A stretch of 19,246 bases of DNA from an uncultured Moraxellaceae bacterium (lineage in GTDB: Bacteria > Pseudomonadota > Gammaproteobacteria > Pseudomonadales > Moraxellaceae): NCBI GenBank assembly GCA_937928295.1, contig CALEYY010000150.1, forward strand, positions 1-19,246. Direction: 5' to 3'. Of this stretch, positions 7,063 through 15,411 are shown in pieces. A program made the translations under genes and the position numbers. Under the pieces are notes generated by a model. That model saw nothing but the letters and a program-made list of their open reading frames with translations. It was not told the origin of the DNA and made no database searches. The first letter of the stretch is position 1; every line of letters begins with the position of its first letter.

Positions 7063-7117
7063 TTTTGCAGATGAAGTTGCTTTTACAGATCGAAATCGCT
7101 TTTACAGATGAAGTTGC
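7063..7117 (+). repeat. Three tandem 18-19 bp direct repeats upstream of fabF
   Basis: Head-to-tail units occupy 7063-7080, 7081-7099 and 7100-7117. Units 1 and 3 are TTTTGCAGATGAAGTTGC and TTTTACAGATGAAGTTGC, differing at one base; unit 2 keeps TTTTACAGAT and then diverges. They lie between the acpP terminator and the fabF start (7195) and encode nothing visible. Possible binding sites for a regulator of fabF, or a small tandem duplication. Confidence 0.65.
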
Positions 7118-7194
7118 GACTTGTTCAGGTCATGAGATCGTCACGACTTGGTAACATCATCGCGACTGACTGAATTCAGATGAGGAGTGACGCC

Positions 7195-8433
7195 ATGATG
7201 TCGCGGCGTGTAGTGGTCACCGGCATGGGCATGTTGACGGCGCTGGGTGCGTCGGTCGAGAAGACCTGGGCGGGCATTCTGGCGGGCCAAAGTGGCATTC
7301 GCCCCATCGAGCACTTTGATACTTCGGCCTATTCCACGCAGTTTGCCGGCACGGTACCCGATTTTGTGGTGGAGGATTATCTGCCGGCGAAAGAAGCACG
7401 CCGGGTTGATGCCTTCATCCAGTATGGTCTGGCCGCTGGCCAGCAGGCACTGGTTGACTCAGAGCTGGTGGTGACAGACGCCAATGCCGACCGGATTGGT
7501 GTTGCCGTGGGTTCCGGCATTGGTGGTCTGACCACCATTGAAGATGGTCATATCAGTCTGCTGGAAGGCGGGCCGCGCAAGATTTCGCCGTTCTTTGTAC
7601 CCGGCTCCATCATTAATATGGCGGCCGGCATGCTGTCGATTCGTCATGGCCTGAAAGGACCGAATTTCTCGGTGACCACGGCGTGCACCACGGCGACGCA
7701 TTGCATCGGCTTCGCCGCGCGTCTGATTGCCAGTGGCGATGCCGATGCCATGCTCGCCGGTGGCACCGAAAAGGCGTCTACCCCGCTGGGCATGGGCGGC
7801 TTCGGCGCAGCGCGCGCCTTGTCTACGCGCAATGACGACCCGACCAAGGCCAGCCGCCCATTCGACAAAGATCGCGATGGCTTTGTGCTGGGCGATGGCG
7901 CCGGCGTGCTGATGCTGGAAGAGTACGAGCATGCCAAGGCTCGTGGCGCGCGCATTTACGCCGAGCTGATCGGCTTCGGCATGAGTGGCGATGCCTATCA
8001 CATGACCTCGCCGCCGGAGAATGGTGCGGGCGCGGCGTCGGCGATGGCCAATGCTTTGCGCAATGCCGGCATCAAGCCGGAGCAGGTGCAGTACATCAAT
8101 GCCCACGGCACTTCCACGCCAGCGGGCGACATCGCCGAGTCGCAGGCCATCATGCAGGTCTTTGGCGATCATGCGCCGCGCCTAGCCGTTAGCTCCACGA
8201 AGTCGATGGTTGGCCACTTGCTCGGCGCGGCCGGCGGGGTCGAGGCCATCTTCAGTATTCTCGCCTTGCGCGACCAGATTGCACCGCCAACGATCAATCT
8301 GGATAACCCGGACCCAGCCTGCACGCTGGACTATGTGCCGCATGTGGCGCGCGCCATGAAAATGGATGTGGTGCTGTCGAATTCCTTCGGCTTCGGCGGC
8401 ACTAATGGCAGCCTGGTGTTTCGCCGCCTGTGA
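7195..8433 (+). CDS. fabF: 3-oxoacyl-ACP synthase II FabF (KAS II)
   Basis: Condenses malonyl-ACP with acyl-ACP in chain elongation, including the 16-to-18 carbon unsaturated step. The 412 residues match E. coli FabF (413). The Cys-His-His triad is Cys164 in TTACTTATH, His304 in NAHGTSTPAGD and His341 in STKSMVGH, with Lys336, and the gating loop SFGFGGTN is at 397-404. The ATG at 7195 has AGGAG (7183-7187) 7 nt upstream. ATGs at 7180 and 7198 are in frame but worse placed. FabF rather than FabB is supported by length and by position after acpP. It heads the packed run through tatD. Confidence 0.96.
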   Translation: MMSRRVVVTGMGMLTALGASVEKTWAGILAGQSGIRPIEHFDTSAYSTQFAGTVPDFVVEDYLPAKEARRVDAFIQYGLAAGQQALVDSELVVTDANADRIGVAVGSGIGGLTTIEDGHISLLEGGPRKISPFFVPGSIINMAAGMLSIRHGLKGPNFSVTTACTTATHCIGFAARLIASGDADAMLAGGTEKASTPLGMGGFGAARALSTRNDDPTKASRPFDKDRDGFVLGDGAGVLMLEEYEHAKARGARIYAELIGFGMSGDAYHMTSPPENGAGAASAMANALRNAGIKPEQVQYINAHGTSTPAGDIAESQAIMQVFGDHAPRLAVSSTKSMVGHLLGAAGGVEAIFSILALRDQIAPPTINLDNPDPACTLDYVPHVARAMKMDVVLSNSFGFGGTNGSLVFRRL

Positions 8434-8441
8434 CCAACGCC

Positions 8442-9260
8442 ATGCCGACGCAGATCTGGTACGGCGATGAAGCCGTCGCGCATTGGGCGGCGGATGATCG
8501 TGGCATTGCCTATGGTGATGGCCTGTTCGAGACCATTCGCGTCTGTGCCGGTCGTGGCGTGTTGCTGGCAGAGCATCTGCAGCGTTTGCAACAGGGTTGC
8601 CGTCAGCTCGGCATTCCGTTCTTGCCGGCTTGGCCGCAGCACATCAGCCGATTTCTGGCCTCTGTGGCCGAGGATGGCATCCTGCGCGTGCAAGTGACTC
8701 GCGGTGCCGGGGGCCGTGGCTATCAGTCTCCGCAGTCGATCACGCCGGGCTTTGCGCTGAGCTGGCATGCGTTGCCGAGCTATCCGGCGCAATACGCGCA
8801 GTGGGGCATTCGCGTGGCCGATGCGCCGTTTGCGTTGGCGGCGCAACCAGTGCTGGCCGGCATCAAACACAGCAATCGCCTGGAGCAAGTCTTGCTGCGC
8901 GACGCCTTGGCGACCCAGCCGCAATGCCAGGAGCTGGTGGTCTGTAATGCTGCCGGCGAGCTGGTCGAGGGCGTGTTCTCCAATCTCTTTCTGGTGCGTG
9001 ACGGCATTTTGCTGACGCCACCGGTGACCGCCTGCGGCATTGCCGGTGCGCTGCGTGCAGCTTTGCTCAACGATGCGCCTTTGCCGGTGCAGATCGCCAC
9101 GCTGACGCCGGATGATCTGCTGGCCGCCGATGAAGTGTTTTTTGCCAACAGTGTCATGGGCATCTGGCCGGTTGCCGCTTATCGCCAACGGGCTTGGCCT
9201 GTGGGCCAATACACCCGACAATGCCAGGCTCATATCGCTGCCTGGTTTGCTCCCGCATGA
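8442..9260 (+). CDS. pabC: Aminodeoxychorismate lyase PabC
   Basis: PLP enzyme that splits aminodeoxychorismate into p-aminobenzoate and pyruvate for folate synthesis. Fold type IV: the Schiff-base lysine is Lys142 in AGIKHSNRLEQ and Glu176 is in VEGVFSNLF; DRGIAYGDGLFETIR at 19-33 is typical. Product is 272 residues (E. coli 269). The start is uncertain: ATG at 8442 is used, but GTG at 8430 overlaps the fabF stop (GTGA) and would add four residues. Neither has a clear ribosome site, so coupling to fabF is likely. D-amino acid or branched-chain aminotransferases share the fold, but fabF-pabC-mltG order decides it. Confidence 0.92.
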   Translation: MPTQIWYGDEAVAHWAADDRGIAYGDGLFETIRVCAGRGVLLAEHLQRLQQGCRQLGIPFLPAWPQHISRFLASVAEDGILRVQVTRGAGGRGYQSPQSITPGFALSWHALPSYPAQYAQWGIRVADAPFALAAQPVLAGIKHSNRLEQVLLRDALATQPQCQELVVCNAAGELVEGVFSNLFLVRDGILLTPPVTACGIAGALRAALLNDAPLPVQIATLTPDDLLAADEVFFANSVMGIWPVAAYRQRAWPVGQYTRQCQAHIAAWFAPA

Positions 9261-10273
9261 GTCATGTTCGCCCGCGCAAGACCGTTGCTCCTCGTCCGAA
9301 ACGCCGTATCCGCGTGTTCTGGGGAGTGGTTGTGCTGCTGGCGATACTGGTTTATCGCACGCTCCTGCAATCGTTTGATCTGCCGCCGCAGGGCTATCGC
9401 CTGAAAGTGCCGCGCGGCAGCAGCTGGGTCAGCGTGGCTGAGCAGCTGGCGGATCAGAACTTCATTACCTCGGCACTGAGCCTGCGCATCTGGCTCCTGC
9501 TCAGGCCCGGCGACGAAGTGCTGCGCTCCGGCGTCTTCGTGCTACGGCCGCCGATGACGCTGGATCAGCTCGTGCAACGCCTGGCCGAAGCGCCCGATGG
9601 CACGCAGCCGCTGGTGCTGATCGAGGGCGAGCGCTTCAAGGATTTGCGCAAGAAGCTGGCCGATCGCGACGATGTGCGTCAGGTCATGACGACCCTGACC
9701 GATGACGAAGTGCTGGGTGCTATCGGCGCTGAAGAGAAGCATCCCGAGGGGCTGTTCGCGCCCAATACCTATGTGCTGGAAGAGGGCGAGCGTGATCTCG
9801 ACATCCTGCGCCGGCTCTATCAGCGGCAAAAGCGCATCCTCGCCGAGGAGTGGGCCGGGCGGCAGTCCGGGCTGCCTTACAGCAATGCCTACGAGGCGCT
9901 GATCATGGCGTCGATCATCGAGAAGGAAACCGGCGCGGCCGCCGAGCGCGAGCAGATTGCCGGCGTTTTTGTGCGCCGCCTGCAAGTCGGCATGCGCCTG
10001 CAGACCGACCCGACGGTGATTTACGGCTTGGGCGAGCGCTACAAGGGCGATATCACCCGTGCTCATCTGCGCATGGACACGCCTTATAATACCTACCGTC
10101 GTGCCGGCCTGCCGCCCACGCCGATTGCCAATCCGGGTCGCGCCGCCATTCATGCGGCCCTGCATCCGGCCGAGGGCGATGCCCTGTATTTTGTGGCCGG
10201 CAGTGATGGTCGCCATGTTTTCTCGGCCAATTTGGCCGACCATAATCGCGCGGTCAACCGCTACCAACGCTGA
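9257..10273 (+). CDS. mltG: Endolytic murein transglycosylase MltG
   Basis: Inner-membrane lytic transglycosylase (YceG) that cuts nascent glycan strands and is thought to set strand length. A basic N-terminus is followed by one membrane segment (about 19-33), a LysM-like part near 45-110 and the YceG catalytic domain. The catalytic Glu222 lies in ASIIEKET (Glu218 in E. coli). Further conserved blocks are LQTDPTVIYG (248-257), TPYNTY (275-280) and GLPPTPIANPG (284-294). The product is 338 residues. The ATG overlaps the pabC stop as ATGA. A longer in-frame reading from 9194 would overlap pabC by 67 nt and is rejected. Confidence 0.95.
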   Translation: MSHVRPRKTVAPRPKRRIRVFWGVVVLLAILVYRTLLQSFDLPPQGYRLKVPRGSSWVSVAEQLADQNFITSALSLRIWLLLRPGDEVLRSGVFVLRPPMTLDQLVQRLAEAPDGTQPLVLIEGERFKDLRKKLADRDDVRQVMTTLTDDEVLGAIGAEEKHPEGLFAPNTYVLEEGERDLDILRRLYQRQKRILAEEWAGRQSGLPYSNAYEALIMASIIEKETGAAAEREQIAGVFVRRLQVGMRLQTDPTVIYGLGERYKGDITRAHLRMDTPYNTYRRAGLPPTPIANPGRAAIHAALHPAEGDALYFVAGSDGRHVFSANLADHNRAVNRYQR

Positions 10274-10280
10274 GCTATTC

Positions 10281-10931
10281 ATGACTGACCTGATGTCACG
10301 CTTCATCACCCTGGAGGGTGGCGAAGGCGTGGGCAAATCCACCCATCTCGCGGCCATCGCCGACTTTTTGCGCGCCGGCGGCGATGAAGTTGTGGTTACC
10401 CGCGAACCCGGCGGCACGCCCTATGCCGAAGAGCTGCGCGCCTTGCTACTGAGTCCGCGTGCCGAGCCAGTGATGCCATCGGCCGAATTGCTCACGCTGT
10501 TTGCCGCGCGTGCCCAGCATTGGCATGGCCTAATCTTGCCGGCCTTGCAGCGCGGTGCTTGGGTACTGTCTGATCGATTTGTGGATGCCACTTATGCCTA
10601 TCAGGGCGCGGGCCGCGGCTTGGCCATCGCCGATATTGCCGCGCTGGAGCACTGGTTGCTGCAGGGCCAGCAGCCGGGTCTGACGCTGCTGTTGGACATG
10701 CCGGTGGCTGACGGCATGGCGCGGGCACGGGCGCGGGCGGCGCTGGATCGCTTTGAAAGCGAGCGGCTGGAGTTTTTCGAGCGTGTGCGGGCTGGATATC
10801 TGGCTCGTGCAGCTGCTGATCCGGAGCGCATCCGGCAAATTGATGCGGGGCAGTCTTTGCTGGCGGTGCAGGCGGATGTGTTGCAGGCGGTGAGTGCCTA
10901 TCAGGTTGCCATTAGTGAGGCCCGCTCATGA
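10281..10931 (+). CDS. tmk: Thymidylate kinase Tmk
   Basis: Phosphorylates dTMP to dTDP. The 216-residue product has the P-loop GGEGVGKST (13-21), TREPGGT (40-46), DRF (98-100) and an arginine-rich LID around 148-159, as in the E. coli-type enzyme. The start is ATG 10281, 7 nt after mltG; ATG 10293 is an alternative giving MSRFITLEGG. It overlaps holB by 4 nt (ATGA). The GC-rich run coding for the Ala-Arg repeats of the LID (10720-10740) is coding, not a separate element. Confidence 0.95.
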   Translation: MTDLMSRFITLEGGEGVGKSTHLAAIADFLRAGGDEVVVTREPGGTPYAEELRALLLSPRAEPVMPSAELLTLFAARAQHWHGLILPALQRGAWVLSDRFVDATYAYQGAGRGLAIADIAALEHWLLQGQQPGLTLLLDMPVADGMARARARAALDRFESERLEFFERVRAGYLARAAADPERIRQIDAGQSLLAVQADVLQAVSAYQVAISEARS

Positions 10932-11962
10932 GCATTGGCATGAACACCATCTACCCCTGGCAGACCGGTTTGTGGCAGTCACTTTGCCATCTCAGCCAGC
11001 AGAAGCGCCTGCCGCATGCCTTGCTGCTGGCGGCTCCGCAGGGGCTGGGCAAAGCCCATTTTGCCCGCCAGTTTGCCGCCTGGCGCTTGTGCGAGCAGCC
11101 CGGCGAGCAGGGCGTCTGCGGGGTTTGCCGCAGCTGCCAGCTGCTGAGCACGGGGCATCACCCCGATTTGCTCTGGGTCAGCCCGGACGAGGAAGATGAA
11201 AAGGGCACGAAAGCGAGCAAGGTCATCAAGGTCGCGCAGGTGCGTACGGTGGTCGAGTTCGCCACGCAGTCGGCGCATCGCCAGGGTGGTCAGCGCATTG
11301 TGGTGCTGGAGCCGGCGGATGCCCTGAATACGGCGTCGGCCAATGCCTTGCTGAAAACGCTGGAGGAGCCGGGCCGCGATTCGCTGTTTCTGTTGCTGAC
11401 CGACAAGCCGGCGGCATTGCTGCCAACCGTGCGCAGTCGCTGCCAGTTGCTGCCGATGCCGTTACCGGCGCCCGAGCAGGCGCTGGCCTGGCTGCGCACG
11501 CAGGTGCAGCCGCCGGAAATGGCGGAGACGCTGCTGGAGCTGGCGCGTGGTGCGCCGCTGGCCGCGGCCGCGTTGCAGACGCAGCCGTGGTTCTCGGCGC
11601 GTGCCGACTTGTTGGTGGATTTGCTGGCGGTGGCCCAAGCCCGCCTGATGCCCTTGCAGGCCGCCCAGCGCTGGCAGAAGCTGGACGCCGGCGAGCAGGC
11701 ACTGGCCTGGCAAAGCTTGCTCGATGACGCCGTGCCGGGTGCGCTGGTCGCTGACTATCCGACCCGTCACAGTGACTTGCGTAGCGAGATGGCGGCCTTG
11801 CTGGCGGCCGTTTCGGTGCAGGCGCTGCTCAACACCTTGTATGAAATCGTGGAGGCACGCCGGCTGCTCGGCACCAGCGTGCAGCCGCAAGCCATTCTGG
11901 AAGGTCTCTGGTTGCACTGGGGCCGCGAAACGCGTCAAAAACGAGGTTCACATGCTGGTTGA
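10928..11962 (+). CDS. holB: DNA polymerase III delta' subunit HolB
   Basis: Subunit of the clamp loader that opens the beta clamp with DnaX and delta. The 344 residues include an AAA+ fold with a degenerate P-loop PQGLGKAH (Ala where Ser/Thr is needed), consistent with a delta' that does not hydrolyse ATP. A zinc module follows at Cys55, Cys64, Cys67 and Cys70 (CGVCRSC), and the SRC motif at 170-172 provides the arginine finger. The tmk-holB overlap (ATGA) and neighbours exclude dnaX. An ATG at 10940 is a minor alternative start. Confidence 0.94.
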   Translation: MSIGMNTIYPWQTGLWQSLCHLSQQKRLPHALLLAAPQGLGKAHFARQFAAWRLCEQPGEQGVCGVCRSCQLLSTGHHPDLLWVSPDEEDEKGTKASKVIKVAQVRTVVEFATQSAHRQGGQRIVVLEPADALNTASANALLKTLEEPGRDSLFLLLTDKPAALLPTVRSRCQLLPMPLPAPEQALAWLRTQVQPPEMAETLLELARGAPLAAAALQTQPWFSARADLLVDLLAVAQARLMPLQAAQRWQKLDAGEQALAWQSLLDDAVPGALVADYPTRHSDLRSEMAALLAAVSVQALLNTLYEIVEARRLLGTSVQPQAILEGLWLHWGRETRQKRGSHAG

Positions 11963-12746
11963 CAGTCACTGCCATCTCGATTGCCTGAAGCTCGACCGGC
12001 ACGGCGGCTCGCTGGATGCCGCGCTAGATGCCGCGCGCGCACGCGGCGTCGGCCATTTTCTGTGCATCAGCATCGAGCTGGAAAAGTTCGATCAGATTCG
12101 TGCTATCGCCGAGGCCAATGACGATGTTTACGCCACCGTCGGCGTGCATCCCTGCCATACGCACTCGCATCAGCCCACGGTGGATGAGCTTTTCGCGCTG
12201 GCGCAGCACCCGAAAGTGATCGGCATCGGCGAGACCGGCCTCGATTATTTCCACGATGCTTCCACGCGCGATGCGCAGCAGGCCCTGTTCTCGACGCACA
12301 TCGAAGTGGCGAAACGCACCGGCAAGCCGCTGATCATCCACACCCGCAATTCGCGTGATGATGTATTGGCGCAGATGCGTCGCGAAGGGGCCGAGCGCGC
12401 CGTCATGCATTGCTTCACGGAAGATTGGGCGACGGCCGAGGCGGCACTGGATCTGGGCTATTACATCTCCATTTCCGGCATCGTGACCTTCCCCAAGGCG
12501 CTGGATCTGAAAGATGTGGCCAAGCGTATTCCGCTGGATCGTCTGCTGATCGAGACCGATGCGCCGTATCTGGCGCCGGCCCCGAATCGCGGCCGGCCCA
12601 ACGAGCCGGCATTCCTGGCCGATACTGCTGCCTATATTGCGGCTTTGCGCGGGCTCAGCCTGGAGGCATTGGCCGAGGCTACCACACGCAATTATCAGGC
12701 CGCGTTTCGTCTGGACACGCTACCGACACGGGCGTTGGCAAGTTAA
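11952..12746 (+). CDS. tatD: TatD-family metal-dependent DNase
   Basis: A cytoplasmic TIM-barrel metal hydrolase of the TatD/YcfH family, linked to DNA degradation or repair. Ligands are visible: HCH with His6 and His8, Glu94 in GIGETGLDY, His130 in LIIHTR, His153 in MHCF and Asp203 in ETDAPYL. The product is 264 residues, as in E. coli YcfH (265). The ATG lies 5 nt after GAGG (11943-11946) and overlaps holB by 11 nt. In Pseudomonas a pilZ gene sits between holB and tatD; here there is no room for one. Position is that of ycfH; the symbol is used in the family sense. Confidence 0.92.
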   Translation: MLVDSHCHLDCLKLDRHGGSLDAALDAARARGVGHFLCISIELEKFDQIRAIAEANDDVYATVGVHPCHTHSHQPTVDELFALAQHPKVIGIGETGLDYFHDASTRDAQQALFSTHIEVAKRTGKPLIIHTRNSRDDVLAQMRREGAERAVMHCFTEDWATAEAALDLGYYISISGIVTFPKALDLKDVAKRIPLDRLLIETDAPYLAPAPNRGRPNEPAFLADTAAYIAALRGLSLEALAEATTRNYQAAFRLDTLPTRALAS

Positions 12747-12795
12747 ACTGCCGTCTTGGCTAAATCGCCGATCTGGCGGTGAATGAGGAGCAAAA

Positions 12796-13434
12796 ATGAC
12801 CGATCTGGCGCGTGCAACGCAAAAAGCCCGTGAGTTTCGTCAACGAGAGCAGTCCATTCTGGACTGTGCTCAGGCACTGTTCATCGAACATGGTGAAGAC
12901 AAGGTCACCGTGGAGATGATCGCGGACAAGGTCGGCATTGGCAAAGGCACCATCTACAAGCATTTCGAGACCAAGAACGAGATTTATCTGCTGCTGATGA
13001 TTCGTTACGAGGAAGTGCTGGCTGATCTTTTCCGTCGCATCGATATTTCTCAGGATAAACAGTCGCTGGTACGCGAATACTTCACCTTCCGCGTGCGCGA
13101 TGCCGATCAGTACCTGCTGTTTGATCGCCTGGAAAGCAAGCTGGTGGCCGACAAGGTCGTGCCGGCGTTGGTGGAGAAGCTGCACGCCATCCGTGCCGCC
13201 AACTTCGAGAAGCTTTGCGCCATGGTCGATGGCCAGATCAAGGCCGGCAAGCTCGCCGATGTGCCGCCGCAATACCATATCGCCGCCGCTTGGGCGCTGG
13301 CACACGGCGCATCGGCGCTGACCAAGTCCGGTTTCTATGCCGACTTCATTGGCGAGCAGGAGCCGTTTCTGGACTTTTTGCTGAATGTGGCCGTGCGCAT
13401 GGGCAACAAGCGCGTGCTGGGCATGTCTAGCTAA
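12796..13434 (+). CDS. TetR-family transcriptional regulator
   Basis: A 212-residue protein with an N-terminal TetR helix-turn-helix (about 20-66): KVTVEMIADKVGIGKGTIYKHF at 36-57 contains the recognition helix. The ligand-binding C-terminal part is not one I can assign. GAGGAG (12785-12790) is 5 nt before the ATG, and the gene starts 49 nt after tatD, so it may be the last gene of that run or have its own promoter. A TetR gene at this place also occurs in Pseudomonas. With fab genes upstream and etfBA downstream, an acyl-CoA type effector is plausible but unproven. The nested palindromes 22 nt downstream are candidate operators. Confidence 0.87.
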   Translation: MTDLARATQKAREFRQREQSILDCAQALFIEHGEDKVTVEMIADKVGIGKGTIYKHFETKNEIYLLLMIRYEEVLADLFRRIDISQDKQSLVREYFTFRVRDADQYLLFDRLESKLVADKVVPALVEKLHAIRAANFEKLCAMVDGQIKAGKLADVPPQYHIAAAWALAHGASALTKSGFYADFIGEQEPFLDFLLNVAVRMGNKRVLGMSS

Positions 13435-13455
13435 TGTGATATCGCCAGCCAAGAC

Positions 13456-13510
13456 CCGTCTGTCAGGCTCGATGTGCCGGCCGGTTATTGACCGAACCGG
13501 TCTCAGACGG
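13456..13510. repeat. Nested inverted repeats between the TetR gene and etfB
   Basis: The outer arms CCGTCTG (13456-13462) and CAGACGG (13504-13510) enclose the inner arms CCGGTT (13481-13486) and AACCGG (13495-13500). An overlapping GACCG/CGGTC pair and the palindrome CCGGCCGG (13477-13484) lie inside. No T tract follows, so this is not a standard terminator. The 164-nt gap otherwise shows only a weak promoter-like CTGAAC (13559-13564) and TGTAAG (13582-13587). Confidence 0.5.
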
Positions 13511-13598
13511 CAAGATAGCGGGCCTTTTGGGGGCTCATGCGCTGCGTGAGTGCCCTGGCTGAACTCTTATTCGTTCATCAATGTAAGCTGAGGATTCC

Positions 13599-14345
13599 AT
13601 GAAGGTTCTGGTAGCTGTCAAACGCGTTGTCGATTACAACGTAAAAGTTCGCGTGAAAGCGGACAAGACGGGTGTTGAACTCGCCAACGTAAAAATGGCG
13701 ATGAACCCGTTCTGCGAAATCGCGGTCGAAGAAGCCGTGCGTCTTAAAGAGAAAGGCATCGCCACCGAAATCGTGGTTGTGTCTGTTGGCCCGACCAATG
13801 CCCAGGAACAGTTGCGTACGGCCATGGCCCTCGGCGCTGATCGCGGCATTCTGGTTGAGGCCGCTGATGCCGAGCCGCTGGCCATTGCCAAACTGCTGAA
13901 AGCCATCTGCGACCAGGAACAGCCGGGTCTGGTGATTCTTGGCAAGCAAGCCATCGACGGCGACAACAACCAGACCGGCCAGATGCTGGCTGCGCTGGCG
14001 GGCTACGCCCAGGGTACTTTCGCGTCGATCGTCAAGGTCGATGGCAACAAGGCCCAGGTTACGCGTGAAGTCGACGGCGGTCTGCAGACCGTTGAGCTGG
14101 CACTGCCGGCCGTGGTCACCACCGACCTGCGCTTGAACGAACCGCGCTACGCCTCGCTGCCGAACATCATGAAGGCCAAGAAGAAGCCGCTGGACATCAA
14201 GTCCCCGGCCGACTACGGCGTTGATGTATCCCCGCGTGTGAAGACCCTCAAGGTCGAAGCACCGGCCGAGCGTTCCGCCGGTATCAAGGTCAAGACCATC
14301 GAAGAGCTGGTCGAAAAGCTGAAGAACGAAGCGAAGGTGATCTGA
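13599..14345 (+). CDS. etfB: Electron transfer flavoprotein beta subunit
   Basis: Small subunit of ETF, the soluble heterodimer that takes electrons from acyl-CoA and other dehydrogenases and passes them to ETF-quinone oxidoreductase. The 248 residues match group I ETF-beta. The segment GKQAIDGDNNQTGQM (116-130) contacts the bound nucleotide, and EPRYASLPNIMKAKKKP (181-197) is the family signature and recognition loop. GAGGA (13590-13594) precedes the ATG by 4 nt. Translation of etfA starts 2 nt after its stop. The quinone oxidoreductase gene, which neighbours etfBA in Pseudomonas, is not in this window. Confidence 0.96.
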   Translation: MKVLVAVKRVVDYNVKVRVKADKTGVELANVKMAMNPFCEIAVEEAVRLKEKGIATEIVVVSVGPTNAQEQLRTAMALGADRGILVEAADAEPLAIAKLLKAICDQEQPGLVILGKQAIDGDNNQTGQMLAALAGYAQGTFASIVKVDGNKAQVTREVDGGLQTVELALPAVVTTDLRLNEPRYASLPNIMKAKKKPLDIKSPADYGVDVSPRVKTLKVEAPAERSAGIKVKTIEELVEKLKNEAKVI

Positions 14346-14347
14346 TC

Positions 14348-15277
14348 ATGGCTATTCTCGTTATTGCTGAACACGACAACGCCGCTATCAAGGGCGCCAC
14401 GCTGAACACCGTTGCTGCGGCCAAGGCCATCGGCGGCGACATCCATGTGCTGGTTGCCGGTGCCGGTTGCGGCGCTGCTGCTGCCGCTGCTGCCCAGATC
14501 GCTGGCGTGAGCAAGGTACTGGTTGCTGACAACGCCGCTTACGCGCATCAGCTCGCTGAAAATGTGTCGCTGCTGGTTGCCGAGCTGGGCAAGGGCTACA
14601 GCCACATCTTGGCGCCAGCCACCAGCAACGGCAAGAACACCCTGCCGCGCGTTGCTGCGCTGCTCGATGTTGCGCAGATTTCGGAAATCTCCAAGGTTGT
14701 CTCCGCTGACACTTTCGAGCGCCCGATCTACGCTGGCAACGCCATCGCCACCGTGCAGTCTTCGGACAGCATCAAGGTCATCACCGTGCGCCCGACAGGC
14801 TTCGATGCCGTTGCCGCTACCGGTGGTTCGGCGTCGACTGAAGCCGTTGCTTCGGCACAGGACGCCGGCACTTCCTCGTTCGTGAGCGAAGAGCTGGCCA
14901 AGCTCGATCGTCCGGAACTGGCCGGTGCTAAGATCGTCGTTTCCGGCGGTCGCGGTATGGGCAACGGTGACAACTTCAAGATCCTCTACACCCTGGCTGA
15001 CAAGCTCGGTGCTGCCGTTGGTGCCTCGCGCGCTGCCGTCGACGCCGGCTTCGTGCCGAACGACATGCAGGTCGGTCAGACCGGTAAGGTCGTCGCGCCG
15101 CAGCTCTACATCGCCGTAGGCATCTCCGGTGCCATCCAGCATCTGGCCGGCATGAAGGACTCCAAGGTGATCGTTGCGATCAACAAGGACGAAGAAGCAC
15201 CGATCTTCTCCGTTGCCGACTACGGCATCGTGGGTGATCTGTTCGACCTCGTTCCGCAGCTGGAAAAGCTGGTCTAA
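14348..15277 (+). CDS. etfA: Electron transfer flavoprotein alpha subunit
   Basis: Large subunit of ETF, carrying most of the FAD site. The 309 residues have an N-terminal alpha/beta domain and the C-terminal FAD domain. The FAD motifs are SGGRGMG (199-205), GASRAAVDAG (225-234), QVGQTGK (241-247) and GISGAIQH (258-265), followed by the conserved NKDEEAPIF (279-287). AAGGTG (14334-14339) lies within the end of etfB, 8 nt before the ATG. The coding bias is strong in both etf genes, in line with high expression, and it leaves a long open antisense frame that is not a gene. Confidence 0.96.
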   Translation: MAILVIAEHDNAAIKGATLNTVAAAKAIGGDIHVLVAGAGCGAAAAAAAQIAGVSKVLVADNAAYAHQLAENVSLLVAELGKGYSHILAPATSNGKNTLPRVAALLDVAQISEISKVVSADTFERPIYAGNAIATVQSSDSIKVITVRPTGFDAVAATGGSASTEAVASAQDAGTSSFVSEELAKLDRPELAGAKIVVSGGRGMGNGDNFKILYTLADKLGAAVGASRAAVDAGFVPNDMQVGQTGKVVAPQLYIAVGISGAIQHLAGMKDSKVIVAINKDEEAPIFSVADYGIVGDLFDLVPQLEKLV

Positions 15278-15300
15278 TCGACCGCTAGACTAAGCTGACG

Positions 15301-15335
15301 AAAAGGCCGCGCCGGGTAACCGGGGCGGCCTTTTT
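15301..15335. terminator. Bidirectional terminator between etfA and the convergent gene
   Basis: AAAAGGCCGC (15301-15310) pairs with GCGGCCTTTT (15325-15334), extended inward by CCGG/CCGG (15312-15315 and 15320-15323) after one mismatch, with loop GTAA. A tract of T on the right and A on the left lets it end transcripts from both strands, fitting the convergent genes. Confidence 0.88.
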
Positions 15336-15411
15336 CATGGGTGCATTTTTATGCGTTCGGTCGGGCGTTCGGTGCAATGCCGTGCAGTATTTCAGCGGCT
15401 CCCGCCAGATT

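Noticed and set aside
10720..10740. GC-rich direct repeats GCGCGGGCACGGGCGCGGGC
   Set aside because: They encode the Ala-Arg LID of thymidylate kinase and need no other explanation.
14213..15142. 309-codon open frame on the minus strand opposite etfA
   Set aside because: It mirrors the biased codon use of etfA. The sense strand encodes all FAD motifs.
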